A stretch of 64,000 bases of DNA from Leptidea sinapis (taxonomy: Eukaryota; Arthropoda; Insecta; Lepidoptera; Pieridae), in contig NC_066309.1 in the NCBI RefSeq assembly GCF_905404315.1, forward strand, positions 7,688,001-7,752,000, read 5' to 3'. The translations under genes and the position numbers were made by a program. Of the stretch, positions 47,449-59,460 are shown piece after piece. A model generated the notes under the pieces. That model worked only from the letters and a program-made list of their open reading frames with translations. It had not been told where the DNA came from and searched no databases. The stretch's first letter is position 1; every line of letters starts with the position of its first letter.

Positions 47449-48078
47449 ATCGAAAACAATAAAACAATAATTAAAGATTTTTAAAATCGGTAGTTTTAAA
47501 AACTACAACGTAAGACATTTTTTTATAAAAACTTCGATAAAGCAAACCTTTTTACTTATAACCTAAATATCTAAATCAATCAATAACGTATTGAACCTAA
47601 ACAACTATGCACCTGACAAACCTAACCAAAAATACGCAACGAATAGAGTTTCGTAACGCAATATTTCAATATTCGCATACGTGCGACGACGACGTCTGCC
47701 CTCGTGCGTCTGCCCGCTTGGGTAGGCACAGTTGGGCACGGCCCTCCCCTCGCGCCGCACCGCCTCTTCGCTCGCTAAATTTCATCAATTAGTATTTACC
47801 TTACTAAATTTCATCAAGATCTGTCTGCCTACTGCCTACCCCCTAAGAACGATGGCGTGATTATTTATAGCGTATGACCATTTCTAGGTTATCATCTATC
47901 ACCATACCAAATTTCATCAAAATCCGTTCAGCCGTTATTTATAGCCTATGACCATTTCTAGGTTATCATCTATCACCATACCAAATTTCATCAAAATCCG
48001 TTCAGCCGTTTAGGCGTGAAAGAGGAACAGACAGACAGACAGACAGAGTTACTTTCGCATTTATAATATTAGTATGGA
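44208..48078 (-). mobile_element. Autonomous-type Helitron, 3' part lost
   Basis: The 5' terminus TCCATACTAATATTATAAATG lies at 48078 on the minus strand, preceded by A, followed by GTAACTCTGTCTGTC. A directly repeated 74-bp block follows (47861-47934 and 47935-48008, starting TTATTTATAG). The Rep gene follows. It inserted into LINE-F, which resumes at 48079. The helicase and 3' CTRRT end were not found to the left of the LINE insert. Confidence 0.82.
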
Positions 48079-48870
48079 TAATGCCTCAACAGTGGCTGGG
48101 ACTTTATTATAGAAGTGTATACATTTACCCTTAAAGCTATTATGTATCTTATGAAGCCTACTAGAATTAATTACAAGCAATCCCTTATTTCTAGTGTTAT
48201 AATAATGAAAATCACTATTAAGAGCAAAAAGGTGACGATTTTTGTGAACGTATATTAAATTTTCATAAATGTACTGAGAATGAACATGCATAATATTTAT
48301 TTCTTTAAATTTTTCTTTGAGAGACTGTCTATAACCAAGCTGATATATAGCACGAACAGCTCTCTTTTGCAGAGCAAACATTATATCAATGTCAGCAGCA
48401 TGACCCCATAGTAAAATACCGTACGTCATGATGCAGTGAAAATAACTGAACTACACAAAACTAGCGGTCGCAACATTCGTGTACTCTCTAATCTTTCTAA
48501 CTGCATATGCCGCAGAGCTGAGTCTATCTGCTAGATGGGCAATATGTGGACCCCACTGAAGCTTTTTATCTAACGTGATACCCAAGAAGACCGTAGTGTC
48601 CACAAGTTCCAATCTCTGGTCATTTATAAGTACGTTGGTTTGTACCTCCGCTGTGTTTGGTGTAATGAACCGTAAACACTTTGTTTTTTTACTGTTTAAG
48701 TTCAGATTATTCGTCTCAAACCAACGCATATTCTTTGAGAGTGCATTGTTTAACTCGTCATCACTATCTGCACGTCGCTTCACTTTAAAAATAAGTGAAG
48801 TATCATCATCAAACAATACAATCTCATGGCTATCATCTACCACAAACGGTAGATTAATTAGTAATTATTC
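48079..48870 (-). pseudogene. LINE-F reverse transcriptase, palm to C-terminus
   Basis: Minus strand 48843-48451: EIVLFDDDTSLIFKVKRR (catalytic FADD decayed to FDDD, both Asp retained), NLNLNSKKTKCLRF, and the thumb FLGITLDKKLQWGPHI. A stop/frameshift near 48450 separates the C-terminal part 48429-48061: MTYGILLWGHAADI, LQKRAVRAIYQLG, YNTRNK, FYNKVPATVEALS. The Helitron at 48078 truncates the end. Related to 29855-30450 and 51755-52080. Confidence 0.83.
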
Positions 48871-49079
48871 ACTAGGAGTGTGACAGCGTACGCGTTTCAT
48901 TAAACACATTCATAAACGATGCTTAAATCATTAACTATTTCTGCTCGCGTTATTATTTACAGATTTTTAATTCCTCATTATTCAATTATTTTATGAATGG
49001 ACTATTTAATACGTAGTTATCTATCCCTTCTCTGTGGCCATTATTTACATAATATAGCAGAACAGGACGCGAGAATATT

Positions 49080-49440
49080 TTTTTTATGACAAAAATTGAC
49101 GAGACGAGCAGGACGTTCAGCTAATGGTAATTGATACACCCTGCCTATTACAATGCAGTGCCGCTCAGGATTCTTGAAAACCCCAAAAATTCTGAGCGGT
49201 AATTGAGACTCCATCTCAATTGGCATGAGGCAACTCCATCTTATGAGATGTTAATAAGTATGTATAGTAAGTATTTATTATATAAGATGTTTAGTCTCAT
49301 TCGGTTTGTAATTTCACTAGCTACAGCGCCCTTCAGATCGAAACACAATAATGTTTACACATTACTGCTTCACGGCAGAAATAGGCGCCTTTTTGGTAAC
49401 CATAATCTAGCGGGCATCCTGTGCAAAGGAGCCTCTCACT
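49080..49440 (-). mobile_element. SINE-like repeat S, copy 3 (rearranged)
   Basis: Left part GACGAGCAGGACGTTCAGC, CAGTGCCGCTCAGGATTCTT and AATTCTGAGCGG is the 3' portion on minus. After about 100 bp of intervening sequence come TTAGTCTCATT, AATTTCACTAGCTACAGCGC, TACTGCTTCACGGCAG, GGCGCCTTTTTGGTAACC and GTGCAAAGGAGCC. The middle is displaced, and a short stretch (GAGATGTTAATAAG) hints at a local rearrangement. Confidence 0.75.
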
Positions 49441-50419
49441 GTTTTTTAATGATAATGATCGACAGAACAAGCCTGTGTTGATCATTCTTAGCATAGGACC
49501 TTCCCTCCACCCGTGCATCAGATAGCATGCTCGAAAATCAAACGATTATATATCTATGTTTTATACATAAGTTTTAACACACATACATAACTAGTGAGTA
49601 GCAATTGCTTATGCTTGCTTTCATTCTAGGAATTGGCTAGGAATGTTCATCGGACAATGAGAAACCCGACACTCTGGTGGTGTGCGTTTCACAATACATC
49701 TTGAACGACTGTTTTTTTTCAATTTTATACAAAGTGTATGTTGAATTCCCATAACTCTAAGGTATCAACACATGAGTAAATAAACGGTACAGAGACTTAT
49801 CAACTTAAGAACGGGCAAATGTTACCTATTTTGGTAGGGTTATCACAAAAAGTTAAGATAAATTAAACAAAATATTTTATTAGCTTTTTTATTGGATTTA
49901 ATTAAAAAATGCGGCTGACAGTATACGGGATTGCGTTCCGTTTTACATAGTAACCAATATAACTGGCTATAACGAAACGGCTTCACAGTATAGTAAATTG
50001 ACGTCACACTGTACAGTGGTCGCATAGCATTTCGGAACATACCTTAATTATATATTAATACAGGCATTTTATTATTTTAGGTAAAGAAAATCCTAACTTT
50101 GCTCAAAAGACGAAGTTGTATCGTCAGCTTTTCTGAAAAAAAAATAGCAAGAAATCTAACAATGCTCCTAGCTCTTAAGTAATACGTGAGTGCTAAGTTG
50201 GTAACACGGCTTTATTTAATGTAAACTGTGTTTGTTTATTTTCACTGAATGTGAAAATTGGCAATATCGTATAATAACCTAATTTAAAAAGAATACACTC
50301 ACGAAAATGTATATTTTAATCCATTTTCTTTTAAAATCGTTAATTTAATTCATATTATTTTCGGAAAGTTCACCATTTTGTTCTAAACAATTAGTTAATT
50401 TAATGCTAACTATATTTGC
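49441..50419. other. Intergenic, no recognised gene
   Basis: AT-rich. No coding motif in the short frames present. Confidence 0.45.
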
Positions 50420-51000
50420 CGATTTAAATTTACATCAGCACTTCGCATTTCTTCTGCTGCCTGTTAGTTACGCTGCAGCAAATAGTCCCTTGATAGAAAC
50501 TTCTGTTCGTAAATCTTCCTTAATGTGGCTCCCAGATAAAAGTCGAAGGGGATGAAATATGGCCAACAAGCTGGCTCAAGGCTAGCGTGTAACGTTGAGC
50601 TTCCCCGACCAATCCAACGTTCTTTGTATTAAGAATTTAATTCAGAATTTAAAATTCTCGGACCATAACCCATGATGTGTTGGTGCTCCATCGTACTATG
50701 TACGTGATATGAATAATATTGAATGGACAGTGTCCAAATCTATATCTTACAAAAACTCCAAGTCAGTAATATTTTGGAGGAATTCCCAATTATTAGTAGA
50801 ATTGAGCCGGTGCGGTATTTCTATGGCCCATTAAGTGTATTGTTAAAAATGCTGGCCCGTATTTTCACTGAAAACTCCTTTTGATGGTATCTCCTCACAG
50901 CCATTCTATGGAGTTCCCATTACAATCTGCATACACAAAAATGTTTCAACAGATAGTTGCGTCGTGGTATTGTACTCAACCAATTACTCAACCTTTCCGT
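50420..51000 (-). pseudogene. Tc1/mariner-related DDE transposase fragment
   Basis: Minus strand, heavily shifted: EFSVKIRASIFNNTLNGP, KYRTGSI, then a DGAPTHH motif (second catalytic Asp) at about 50680-50705, RWIGRGSS-like, and a FIPFDFYLGAT stretch corresponding to the LDFFLWG block before the third acidic residue. Order and spacing fit the DDE domain of the widespread insect transposases of this group. No terminal repeats identified. Confidence 0.6.
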
Positions 51001-51754
51001 TCCGGAAAACTCTGATCGCGTGGTTATACCTCAGATCGGTGTGATTTTGACGCTCGCGCACTGTTCTGATTTTTGTCACTGCGTATGATTTAACGTGCAG
51101 CAATAGACGTTTATAAATGGGATGATTTTTATGAATGTATATGAAAGCTATTGAAACAAGATATAAGACCATGAAAAATAAACCATCTTATAAACAAAAT
51201 AAGGGTCAGAACTTAATGAATAAGTAGGGTGCCAATATTCTAAAGATGACAAATTAATAAAAACTCTTATTTCAACAACAATAAAACTCAAAAACAGAAC
51301 AATTTAGATACGAGGGCACCACACTTACGTGTAAGATGGAGGACAAGTTACAAGTGATAAAAAACATTTTCGTGGTATTTCATTTGCCAGCCTTATGTTT
51401 CTGGTAACAATTGGAAATTATTTGCCTTTTTTACCAACCCACGCAACGGTATCCTTTCATTTAAACCGATAGCACATTTTAATTTGTAATGTACGGATAG
51501 CGACTGTAACATGTGTGCGTTGCGCATTTGTGTATAACAAACAATGTTATTGTTTCATATTTTTAGGTGTAACAAGGGTTGTCACAGGAAAGTTATTCAT
51601 TATTTCCTTATAGAATTAATGAGTAATGACGAACATAAAAGTTGTTTCATAATGTAGAGATAATTAATTGTTAAATTAAATTATTATTATAATGAAATTT
51701 AATTTTCACAGATTTAATTAAAGAAATATCTTTAATAAAATTATATTATTTTAT
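51001..51754. other. Intergenic, no recognised gene
   Basis: AT-rich, no motif recognised on either strand. Confidence 0.45.
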
Positions 51755-52080
51755 TGATTTGTCATGTCATAACGAAACTAATTTACTTTAGTTATTTTCG
51801 CAGTATTATGTCCAATGGTATGTTTTTATGGGGCAGTGCAACCGATATTAATACCATCTTTCTGCTGCAGAAGAGGGCTATTCGCGTATATTATAACTGT
51901 TGTTATAACGTTTATTACAATTATCTTAGTTATCTCAATACTATATTCTTGATAATGTTTCGTATGTTCATAAGCATATTAACGAATTTGCTACAAACTG
52001 CGACAATCATACTGTTAGCACGTGGAACAAACTTAAGCTTGTTATGCCTACTACTCGGTTAATTTGAGTTAGTAAGTAAT
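51755..52080 (+). pseudogene. LINE-F C-terminal fragment upstream of MYND gene 2
   Basis: Plus-strand frame with FRSIMSNGMFLWGSATDINT and LQKRAIRVYYN, matching the LLWGHAADI/LQKRAVRAIY part of LINE-F at 48079-48870, followed by decay. It lies within 250 bp of the 5'UTR acceptor of MYND gene 2, probably inside its first intron. Confidence 0.72.
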
Positions 52081-52301
52081 GCTATATGATTTTACAACAT
52101 GATCCTAGAAAACGTACAAAACATATTATGCATTATGAAATTCAAAAGAATATTTTTAAAATGTTTGTGTGGTAAATGTTAACATAACATTAATTTCTTA
52201 ACCTTTTAAGTTCAATAGTGTAACATAAGTAATAATTATGATACATTGTCAAGTAATAGACATATTCTCAATTATTTCTCATTTCAGACTATCCACAAAA
52301 C

Positions 52302-55300
52302 ATGGAATCATTTGATTTTATTGAACCAATCGAGGTGGTCACATATATAGAAGATTCTGTCAGTACCACTAGAAATTTTAAAGAAATTGGACGATATACA
52401 CTGTCTATTAAAGCAAAGTCAACCTATAAAAATAGTATTGCAACTGAAACAATCCCAGTTAATACTAATTCATTTAAAAATGAATTAAATAAAAGTAACT
52501 CTGACAACAAGAACTCTCAAACATGTTCTACCAAGAGAATATTCCCGGAAAATTTTAGAGAACCTATTAAGAAAAACGTGACACAAAGAACATACTGTAT
52601 AGCCCCAGTTACAAAAAATATTCATATTGAGAATATTGAACCAATGGAAATGGTCGAAGATTATGAAAATACGAATATAAATACTAAGGAAATTGGACGA
52701 CATACATTATTTACAGAACAATCATGTAACAAGAATGGTTTTGCAATTGAATCAACCCCCATTGATACTATGACAAATATTGGTGGTTTTAATAAAATTA
52801 ACCAACAAATCAAGACATCTGCATCACGTTCAATCAAAAAGAAAATTCCAGAAACAATCACTGTTGATGCTTTGTTAAAGCAAGTTAAATTAAGTAAAAC
52901 TAACTCTAGCAATAAGAAATCTAAAACACGTTCTATCAAAAGCAAATGTCTAGAAAAAGTACCAGGACGCATTAAGAAAAACGTGGCTAGAAAAACATAT
53001 TGTACAGCCCCAGACACGAAAACAATTCAATTTGAGAATGATGAACCTATCGAAATGGTCACAAATATCGAAGATAATGAAAATACTAATATAAATATTA
53101 AGGAAATGGAACAAAGAATTCCACTATCAGATCAATCAAGTAACGAAAATGGTTTTTCAATTGAATCAGTACCCGTTGAAACTATGACAAATAGGAACTT
53201 TCAAATTGAGACATCTGAATCAAGTTCAATCAAAAAAAAATTTCCAAATACAATCCCTATTGAAACTTTGCGAAATAATTATGAATTGCATAAAACGAAT
53301 TCTAAACATGAGAATTCTCGATCACGTTCTATTAAAAGAAAATGCTCGCACAAAGTTTCAGAACGTATTAATAAAATGGTTCAAACAATCGCTACAGCAC
53401 CAGTTACAAATGATACTAAATTTGAGATAATACCAGAATTTATTTTAAATGATATTGTCAATATTTTTAAGCATTTACAAAACGTTCATTTACAACAAGA
53501 AAGATATAAAATCTTTGAAATATATTATCACCATATTACCTATACCATTGAGGTTGTACTCCCTAAATTTCATGATACTTTATATATATATCAAATTTTA
53601 ATTTGTATTCAACAGACTGCACACAAAAGAAGCATATATTTTACAGATTCAGAATTGGCAATGTTCTTTTTTGATCTTTTATTATATTGTAATCTAAAGA
53701 AAAAAATTTTTGCTACGAAATGTAATTGTACAATGAATCCCGAAAATATGCCTCCTACTTTAAGTCATGACTACTGTCAACCTTCTAAGAAAGCTCTAAA
53801 GAAAACAACAAATGTTGGAAGTGCAAACAATCAAAGATTTGTAAACCTAACAACAGATACAAGTTCTAATGGTTGCGGCGGAAACTGTTGTAAAAAAATT
53901 AATACTAAGGTAGTGCACAAAGATACAATAAATAAAGCAAAATCAGTATGTAACATACCACGACAATTCTGTGTGGACCCTTCTAGTACTTCAAATTTGT
54001 ATTACTCTATGTCGAAAGAAACTTATGATTCTAACTATGTAGGAAAAATAAAGGGTTCTGAATCAACCGTAACTACAGAATTACAAACTCGATCGGTGCC
54101 GCGATCATCAGTATCAAGAGATAGTGGGATTTCTAGCCCTCATTACAACATTGGTGATAATATGGTAAGTATATTTTAAAACTTAAACTTAATAATTAAT
54201 AAGGCACATAAATCTAAGTTTTGAAATTCTTTACAGCGCTTTCGCTTGCCGGTGAGTCCAAACAGTAACGGAAATTCACACAGATTTATTGAAAAACCCA
54301 TTGAAGGTGGATTGTGCTGTGTTTGCCCTAATACTGCAAATTTTACGTGTAAAGGCTGCCGTTGGTGGCACTACTGCAGTGAGAAATGTCAGGTAAGGCT
54401 CTATTAATTCCTTAATAGTAATAATTGATACGTCTAAAGATATACCATTATCAAAGAGTAAGTTTTGCTCTTCTATTTGCAGTTCAATTAATAGTACTAC
54501 TACCACCGATTGTGGGATAATGTAGTAGTGACTCACTCTAAAAATTATAAAGTGCAGCTGTGATATCTAATTCCGGCCGTCAGCTGCCTGTATCATAAAC
54601 ATAAGCTACAAAAGTAAGATAGCTGAACGTTGACAGAGCTGAAATTAGACAGAATAAGTATTATTATTAACCAGCAGTAAACAAATAATAAAAAATATGT
54701 AAGATTTCATACTACAAACGAACTTTGGCTTTGAATGTAAGCCCCTTACTTGAATTAATTGCCAAAGCCATTGACGTTATACTTATTATGATGAAAGTTG
54801 TAAATACATTCACACGCTCTTGTATTTCTCATGCATAGATAAGGAGCGTAATAAATTAAGGATTTGAGTGGTCACCCCGCTCATTCTGCCATCCCTTTCA
54901 CATATTTCTCGATGTGTCAATCTCACCACTTAACTCTTACATTTTAAATGATAAATAAATCCTCGTTGGGGGAAATAATATTCATCCATTGATTCATTGG
55001 TTCCTATATGACAGATTTGTACAATTGATTCGTTGATTATCAACATGGCGAATAATTGTAAATATTTAGATAATAATCCGGACTTCTGCTTGTCCATCCG
55101 ACCTACAAAAAAAATGAAAGTTCAGATTTATCATACGACACACCTTAGCCTGAATATAGGATTTAGAGCAAAATCAATCGCCAGCTCTTGGTGCAGCTAA
55201 AGGATCACCAATTGGTCAATAATCGCCGAAGCGCGGCTTTCCCAATTTAGAGCGGCTGTCAATCTGCTAGTATAGCTAACACATAGATGACAGGCTGCTT

Positions 55301-56177
55301 TCGAAGACAAAGGCAAAGGATTGGCACAAATTAGTCTAGATAAGGCGAAAAGCTTCGATAATGTTCTTATGGAAGTAGTGCCAACTAAAGGCAAACTGTG
55401 GAATGAGCTTCCTGGTGCGATATTACTAGGATGTTACGACAGGGTGCCTTCAAAAAAAAGCGCGTACACATTTCCAAAAGGAACCAACGCTCCTTGTGAT
55501 TCTACTGGTGTTGATGATCATTAACCATCAGGTGACCCGTGCGCTTGTTTGTCCTCCTCTTCTATAGATAAATACTAAAATATTTAAATAACAGTGTTTT
55601 TTCATCTGCAGTTCCCCTGAAAACGAGATCTGGAAAGGTCTTGAAACGTCGGGTGAACTAAAATAAAAATAAAAATGCAAATTTTACACAAAAATCTATT
55701 GTAAAAACATAGTTACAATTACACGCGTTTAACCCTTTGAATGTGTAACACTCGCGTTAATCAAAGACGATATTAACTGTGTTTTATTGTAGAAATACAA
55801 TGGTACCGAACACTTCGTATTCGAGTTCAACTCGCACTGGGTCGGTTTTTTGTCTGCATATAATTTGAGTTTAAGCCATTCGCTTACTCATGTATTGTAA
55901 AACCGCTTAACCTTCACTCTGTTTAACTTCTACTCTTAATGTGTTACGAAATGCACTCCTTTCATGAATAAAAATAATAATGGTCTATCGACATGAATAA
56001 AGTAATAATCAATTTGAATTATTAATAATTTAAATGATTTTCTATCCTTTTAGAACTTAAGATGCATCCACAATAAAATAATTAGTTTGATATTTTGTTT
56101 TACAGGCAGCGCATTGGCCGTTCCATCAGAAAAATTGTTTTTGGAAATCTTTGGACACCAAAAAAATAAAACCGTGA
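52302..56177 (+). CDS. MYND-type zinc-finger protein, paralogue 2 (three coding exons, internal triplication)
   Basis: Exons 52302-54164, 54237-54392 and 56106-56177, all phase 0 with GT/AG borders, give 696 residues. A 5'UTR acceptor (TTTCAG) ends at 52287. The N-terminus MESFDFIEPIEVVTYIEDS matches paralogue 1. The segment before the conserved block is present three times (about residues 5-108, 110-244, 245-374), each beginning with an EPxEMV-like core and ending in a basic IKKNV/INKMV stretch plus TAPxT. The conserved block is 372-465 (FEIIPEFILND, HLQNVHLQQERYK, FFFDLLLYCN). DSGISS is at 607-612. The MYND finger spans exons 2-3: CCVC, CKGC, HYCSEKC, then HQKNC. Intron 2 is 1.7 kb and holds a LINE-C fragment. 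Frame intact. Function unknown; the family is the same as 15538-17328. Confidence 0.88.
55165..55572 (+). mobile_element. LINE-C fragment in intron 2 of MYND gene 2, internally deleted
   Basis: Plus strand: NRQLLVQLKDHQLVNN, LLV-LTHR, KGKGLAQISLDKAKSFDNV (the RT block around the first catalytic Asp of LINE-C). This is joined at about 55390 to the extreme C-terminus KLWNELPGAILLGCYD and the 3' tail (GTGACCCGTGCGCTTGTTTG). About 900 bp of ORF2 is missing between them. Sense orientation relative to the gene. Confidence 0.82.
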
Positions 56178-56400
56178 AAGCCAGAAATTTATAATTTGAA
56201 GAAAAATTTACTAGCGTGTTTGTTGCTATTAAACCTATAATATGGTCATAGATTTTTATTTCTGTAATTTCCATAAAGTTTATAGTTTTAATAACTGACT
56301 AATAACAATGACTGGATAAAATATATTCTTTCTTAAAACTCTGTGGATGACGCCGTTAATCATTTTTATTCAATAGTTTATGATATAAGAGTTCAGGCAG
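56178..56400. other. 3' flank of MYND gene 2
   Basis: 3'UTR and flank. An ATTAAA variant poly(A) signal lies near 56228, about 50 bp past the stop. Nothing else recognised. Confidence 0.4.
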
Positions 56401-57870
56401 CACAGGACAAGAAATTTGTGAGCTTTTCTCAAGATATTTTTATTCGACTTTACAAGAATCCACTACCACATCCAAATTCTTATTCGTAACATATGTTCGT
56501 AACATAAGTTCTATCGAAATAGATAATAAACAAATACAAAAGCTCTTAAAATCACTTGATCTAAATAAATCACCTGGGCCAGATAGTTTAGCAGCACTGT
56601 TGCTTGACAAATTTTCTGAAGTATTGGCATTACCTTGATAAAAATAAAATGAAAAATAAATGAATAAATCTACATGTTTTCACTGACTTCCTAACTGAAT
56701 GCATGGACGGTGGTCAACAAATTGACGTTGTGTATACAAATTACACCAAAGCTTTCGACCGCATAGACCATAGAATCCTTCTTCAGAAACTTGCTGGTTT
56801 TGGTATTAGGGGTAAATTATTTAGATGGTTGAGTTCGTACGTAAATAAAAGAACTCAGATAGTTGTTTTAAATGGCTACACAACTTCATAAACTACGATA
56901 CCTTCTGGAGTTCCTCAGGGCTCACTCCTAGGTCCTTTATGATTTATCTGTTTCATAAATCACATGGATACATGCGTTCATAATTCCAATTATTTACTCT
57001 TCTCTGACGATATGAAGATATTTCGGTCTATTAACGATATCCATGACGTTGATCTCCTTCAAGAAGATCTCAATAGACTTGCAACATATAGTAGTAATAA
57101 CAAGCAATGGCTTAATATACCTAAATATCTTAATATAAATTTTTCCCATGAGGAGCTAATTATCAAATTTAATTATACTTTAAATAATGAATTTCTATTA
57201 CGGGTCGATTGTGCCAGAGATCTAGGTGTAGCTCTTGATTGTAAGCTAACATACTAATGTCACATCGACAATATTGCAAAAACGGCATCTCAAGCACTTG
57301 GGCTTAAAATACGTACAGAAAACTGCTTCAAGAGAATGACAACGTTAAAAAATTTTTGGGCTTATGTTCGTAGTCATATAGAGTATTCTAGTCAAATCTG
57401 GAATCCGGTATATATGATGCACAGTAAAAGAATTGAAGAAATACAGAGAAAAATTACTAGATTTTTAAATTATAAGTTTAGAATTCCCAAAACAGATCAC
57501 AAAACTCTGAGTACTCGAATTCATCTCCTACCATTAACACCCCGTAGATACATGGCCGATATTACGACTATTATGAAATTTGCTCAGTGTAAGATTGACA
57601 GTCTAACCTTGATAACTGAATTAGTTTAAAAATTAATTATCCTCAATATTCCGTACCAACATTCTAGAAAAAAGAATCTCCTCCATATTCCACTCATGCG
57701 CACAAACTATATATATAACACTACTAATAATTTTAACAAACTAAAATCATCCGAAATAGATCTTTTTGTCCAGTTTACATAGTGTTCAGAAACATATTAT
57801 ACAACATTATTTGCAGGTCACAGAAAACTATTATAATGAAAATATAAGTGTATACTGTAAGTCAACTTAA
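56401..57870 (+). mobile_element. LINE related to LINE-A: degenerate reverse transcriptase
   Basis: Plus strand: a KSPGPDSLAALLLDKF block (56567-56614), a deletion, then VVYTNYTKAFDRIDHRILL (catalytic Asp of the usual DxxKAFD changed to Asn in TNYTKAFD), SGVPQGSLLGPL, FSDDMKIF (FADD-like, both Asp kept), DLGVALDCKLTY, then YVRSHIEYSSQIWNP and LPLTPRR. Stops at 56889 and 57255 and others. Layout and motifs resemble LINE-A at 1-2574. Confidence 0.82.
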
Positions 57871-57914
57871 ATTGCAAAAATGTGTAAGATACCTACCTAG
57901 TAGTATTAGGTAGG

Positions 57915-58085
57915 TCTGAAAAGCGCCATGGATAGTGAAATTACTGGGCAAATGAGACTCAACATCTTATGTCTCAAGGTTTTTCAAGAATCCTGAGCGG
58001 CACTTCATTGTAATAGGTAGGGCGTATCAATTACCATCAGCTGGACATCCTGCTCGTCTCGTTCCTTACTTTCATAACAAAAATT
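57915..58085 (+). mobile_element. SINE-like repeat S, copy 4 (internally deleted)
   Basis: GTGAAATTACTGGGCAAATG, ACATCTTATGTCTCAAGG, deletion, AATCCTGAGCGGCACTTCAT, GGGCGTATCAATTACCATCA, CCTGCTCGTCTCGTTCC and the TTTCATAACA end. 3' part complete, 5' part missing. Confidence 0.78.
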
Positions 58086-58117
58086 ATGGTATTTCTTGGT
58101 ATTTTAACAATCGTATG

Positions 58118-58190
58118 GTCTTAAGTGATCACCGCCGCCCACACTCACTTGCAACACCAGAGGAATCACAGGAGCATTGCCGGCCTTTAA
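58118..58190 (-). mobile_element. LINE-C minimal 3' fragment
   Basis: Minus strand; 73 bp covering the last part of ORF2 and the GTGATCACTTAA-type tail (plus strand TTAAGTGATCACCGCCGCCC to ATTGCCGGCCTTTAA). It adjoins the SINE-like repeat. Confidence 0.8.
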
Positions 58191-58869
58191 GACTTTTTAA
58201 TTAAAATGAAAATACACATAGTTAATTTATTAATAACGTACAGTGTTTATTACCTTATATTAATAACGTACAAGTTATGAATCAACCTATTTACAATTTT
58301 ATATTACTTTACTTCTATACTCAACTATTAAATAACGAATTTTATCAATTTTTAATAAAATTATCCAACTCTGCATAAAGTATACAGCTGATCGTTTCTT
58401 AAACTCCGTTCTGGACCTTCTAATATAACACAACCTTGCCTTATAAGGTTCCTATGACTCGAGTGAGCTGATAGATCAAGGATTAAATCAAAATCTAATA
58501 AGCAAATGCTTTTGCACATTGTTCCCAAGAGGTCACATTACTTTCATTGGGAAAATATTGTAAACAATATGTTCTCGAGAAAAATTTACGTGATTCATAA
58601 CAGTATAAATGCTATTATCAAATGATTGTTGTGAAGCTTTAGAAGATATTATGTTGACCATCATATATAAACAAAATGAGCTCATGTCATTATTTTCAGC
58701 ATCAAATAGATTCTTAGTAATAGTTTCATTATATGCGGCGTTATTATCAAATCTGAATGTACATAATTTATAGAAAATATGGCCCAATTCGTGGTGGCCA
58801 CGGTAGCAGCACAGGCGACGGAGGACAGGTTCGGTAAGACTACCAGAAAATAAGACCATTGGCCCTGGT
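58191..58869. other. Intergenic, no recognised gene
   Basis: AT-rich. The minus-strand frames at 58533-59059 overlap the RTE remnant partly and show no motif of their own. Confidence 0.4.
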
Positions 58870-59460
58870 AGCATATTATAATGTCAAGACACTGCGGACT
58901 GCGGAGTAGACTATGATGGGTTGTCGTGGGGTTATCTGAGTTCCGAAGATAAGGCGGTCTGTCCCAGACTGGCGTTGGATTCCTCGTCCACAAATCTCTC
59001 GTAAGCCAATTTACCGAGATGGGGTGTGGATTGACTATAGTAGCGCACCTTATACTCATAATTACCCAACGGTATTCGTTGAAGGTCGGACGAACTCCGA
59101 CGAGGAGGTGGAGGCCATGTATTAGGATATTTCAACAGCCATCGACACTTCTAAGACCCACTTAAACGTTGATATGGGAGACATCAACGCGAAACTGGGG
59201 AAATGTAGCAGCGATGAGCTGTGAGTAGGCCAATTCAGTTTTTAAAATCAAGATCCCCAAGATCAATAGCAGATGCTGGCTGGCTTCGTTGAGAAGGAAT
59301 ATCTCTTAATTATGAACTCCTTCTTCGTGAAACTGAAACAACTTATTAGTTCCAATGGAGTCACAAAAATGAGATTGATTTCACTATGCTGGCCAAAAGA
59401 CAGACTGAGTTGATTACAGAGAATCAAAGATGTTTCTGTAATCAATTCATTCATTATCAT
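58870..59460 (+). mobile_element. RTE-type LINE endonuclease fragment
   Basis: Plus strand, shifting frames: YNVKTLRT (endonuclease start), GVGFLVHKSLVS, EVEAMY, DISTAIDTSKTHLNVDMGDI then NAKLGKCSSDEL (the GDFNAK catalytic block, with Phe replaced), a MLAGF/LRRNIS-like part and a final VTKMRLISLC/AKRQTE-like stretch (NEIDF). Several stops. The mariner remnant begins where it ends. Confidence 0.78.
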
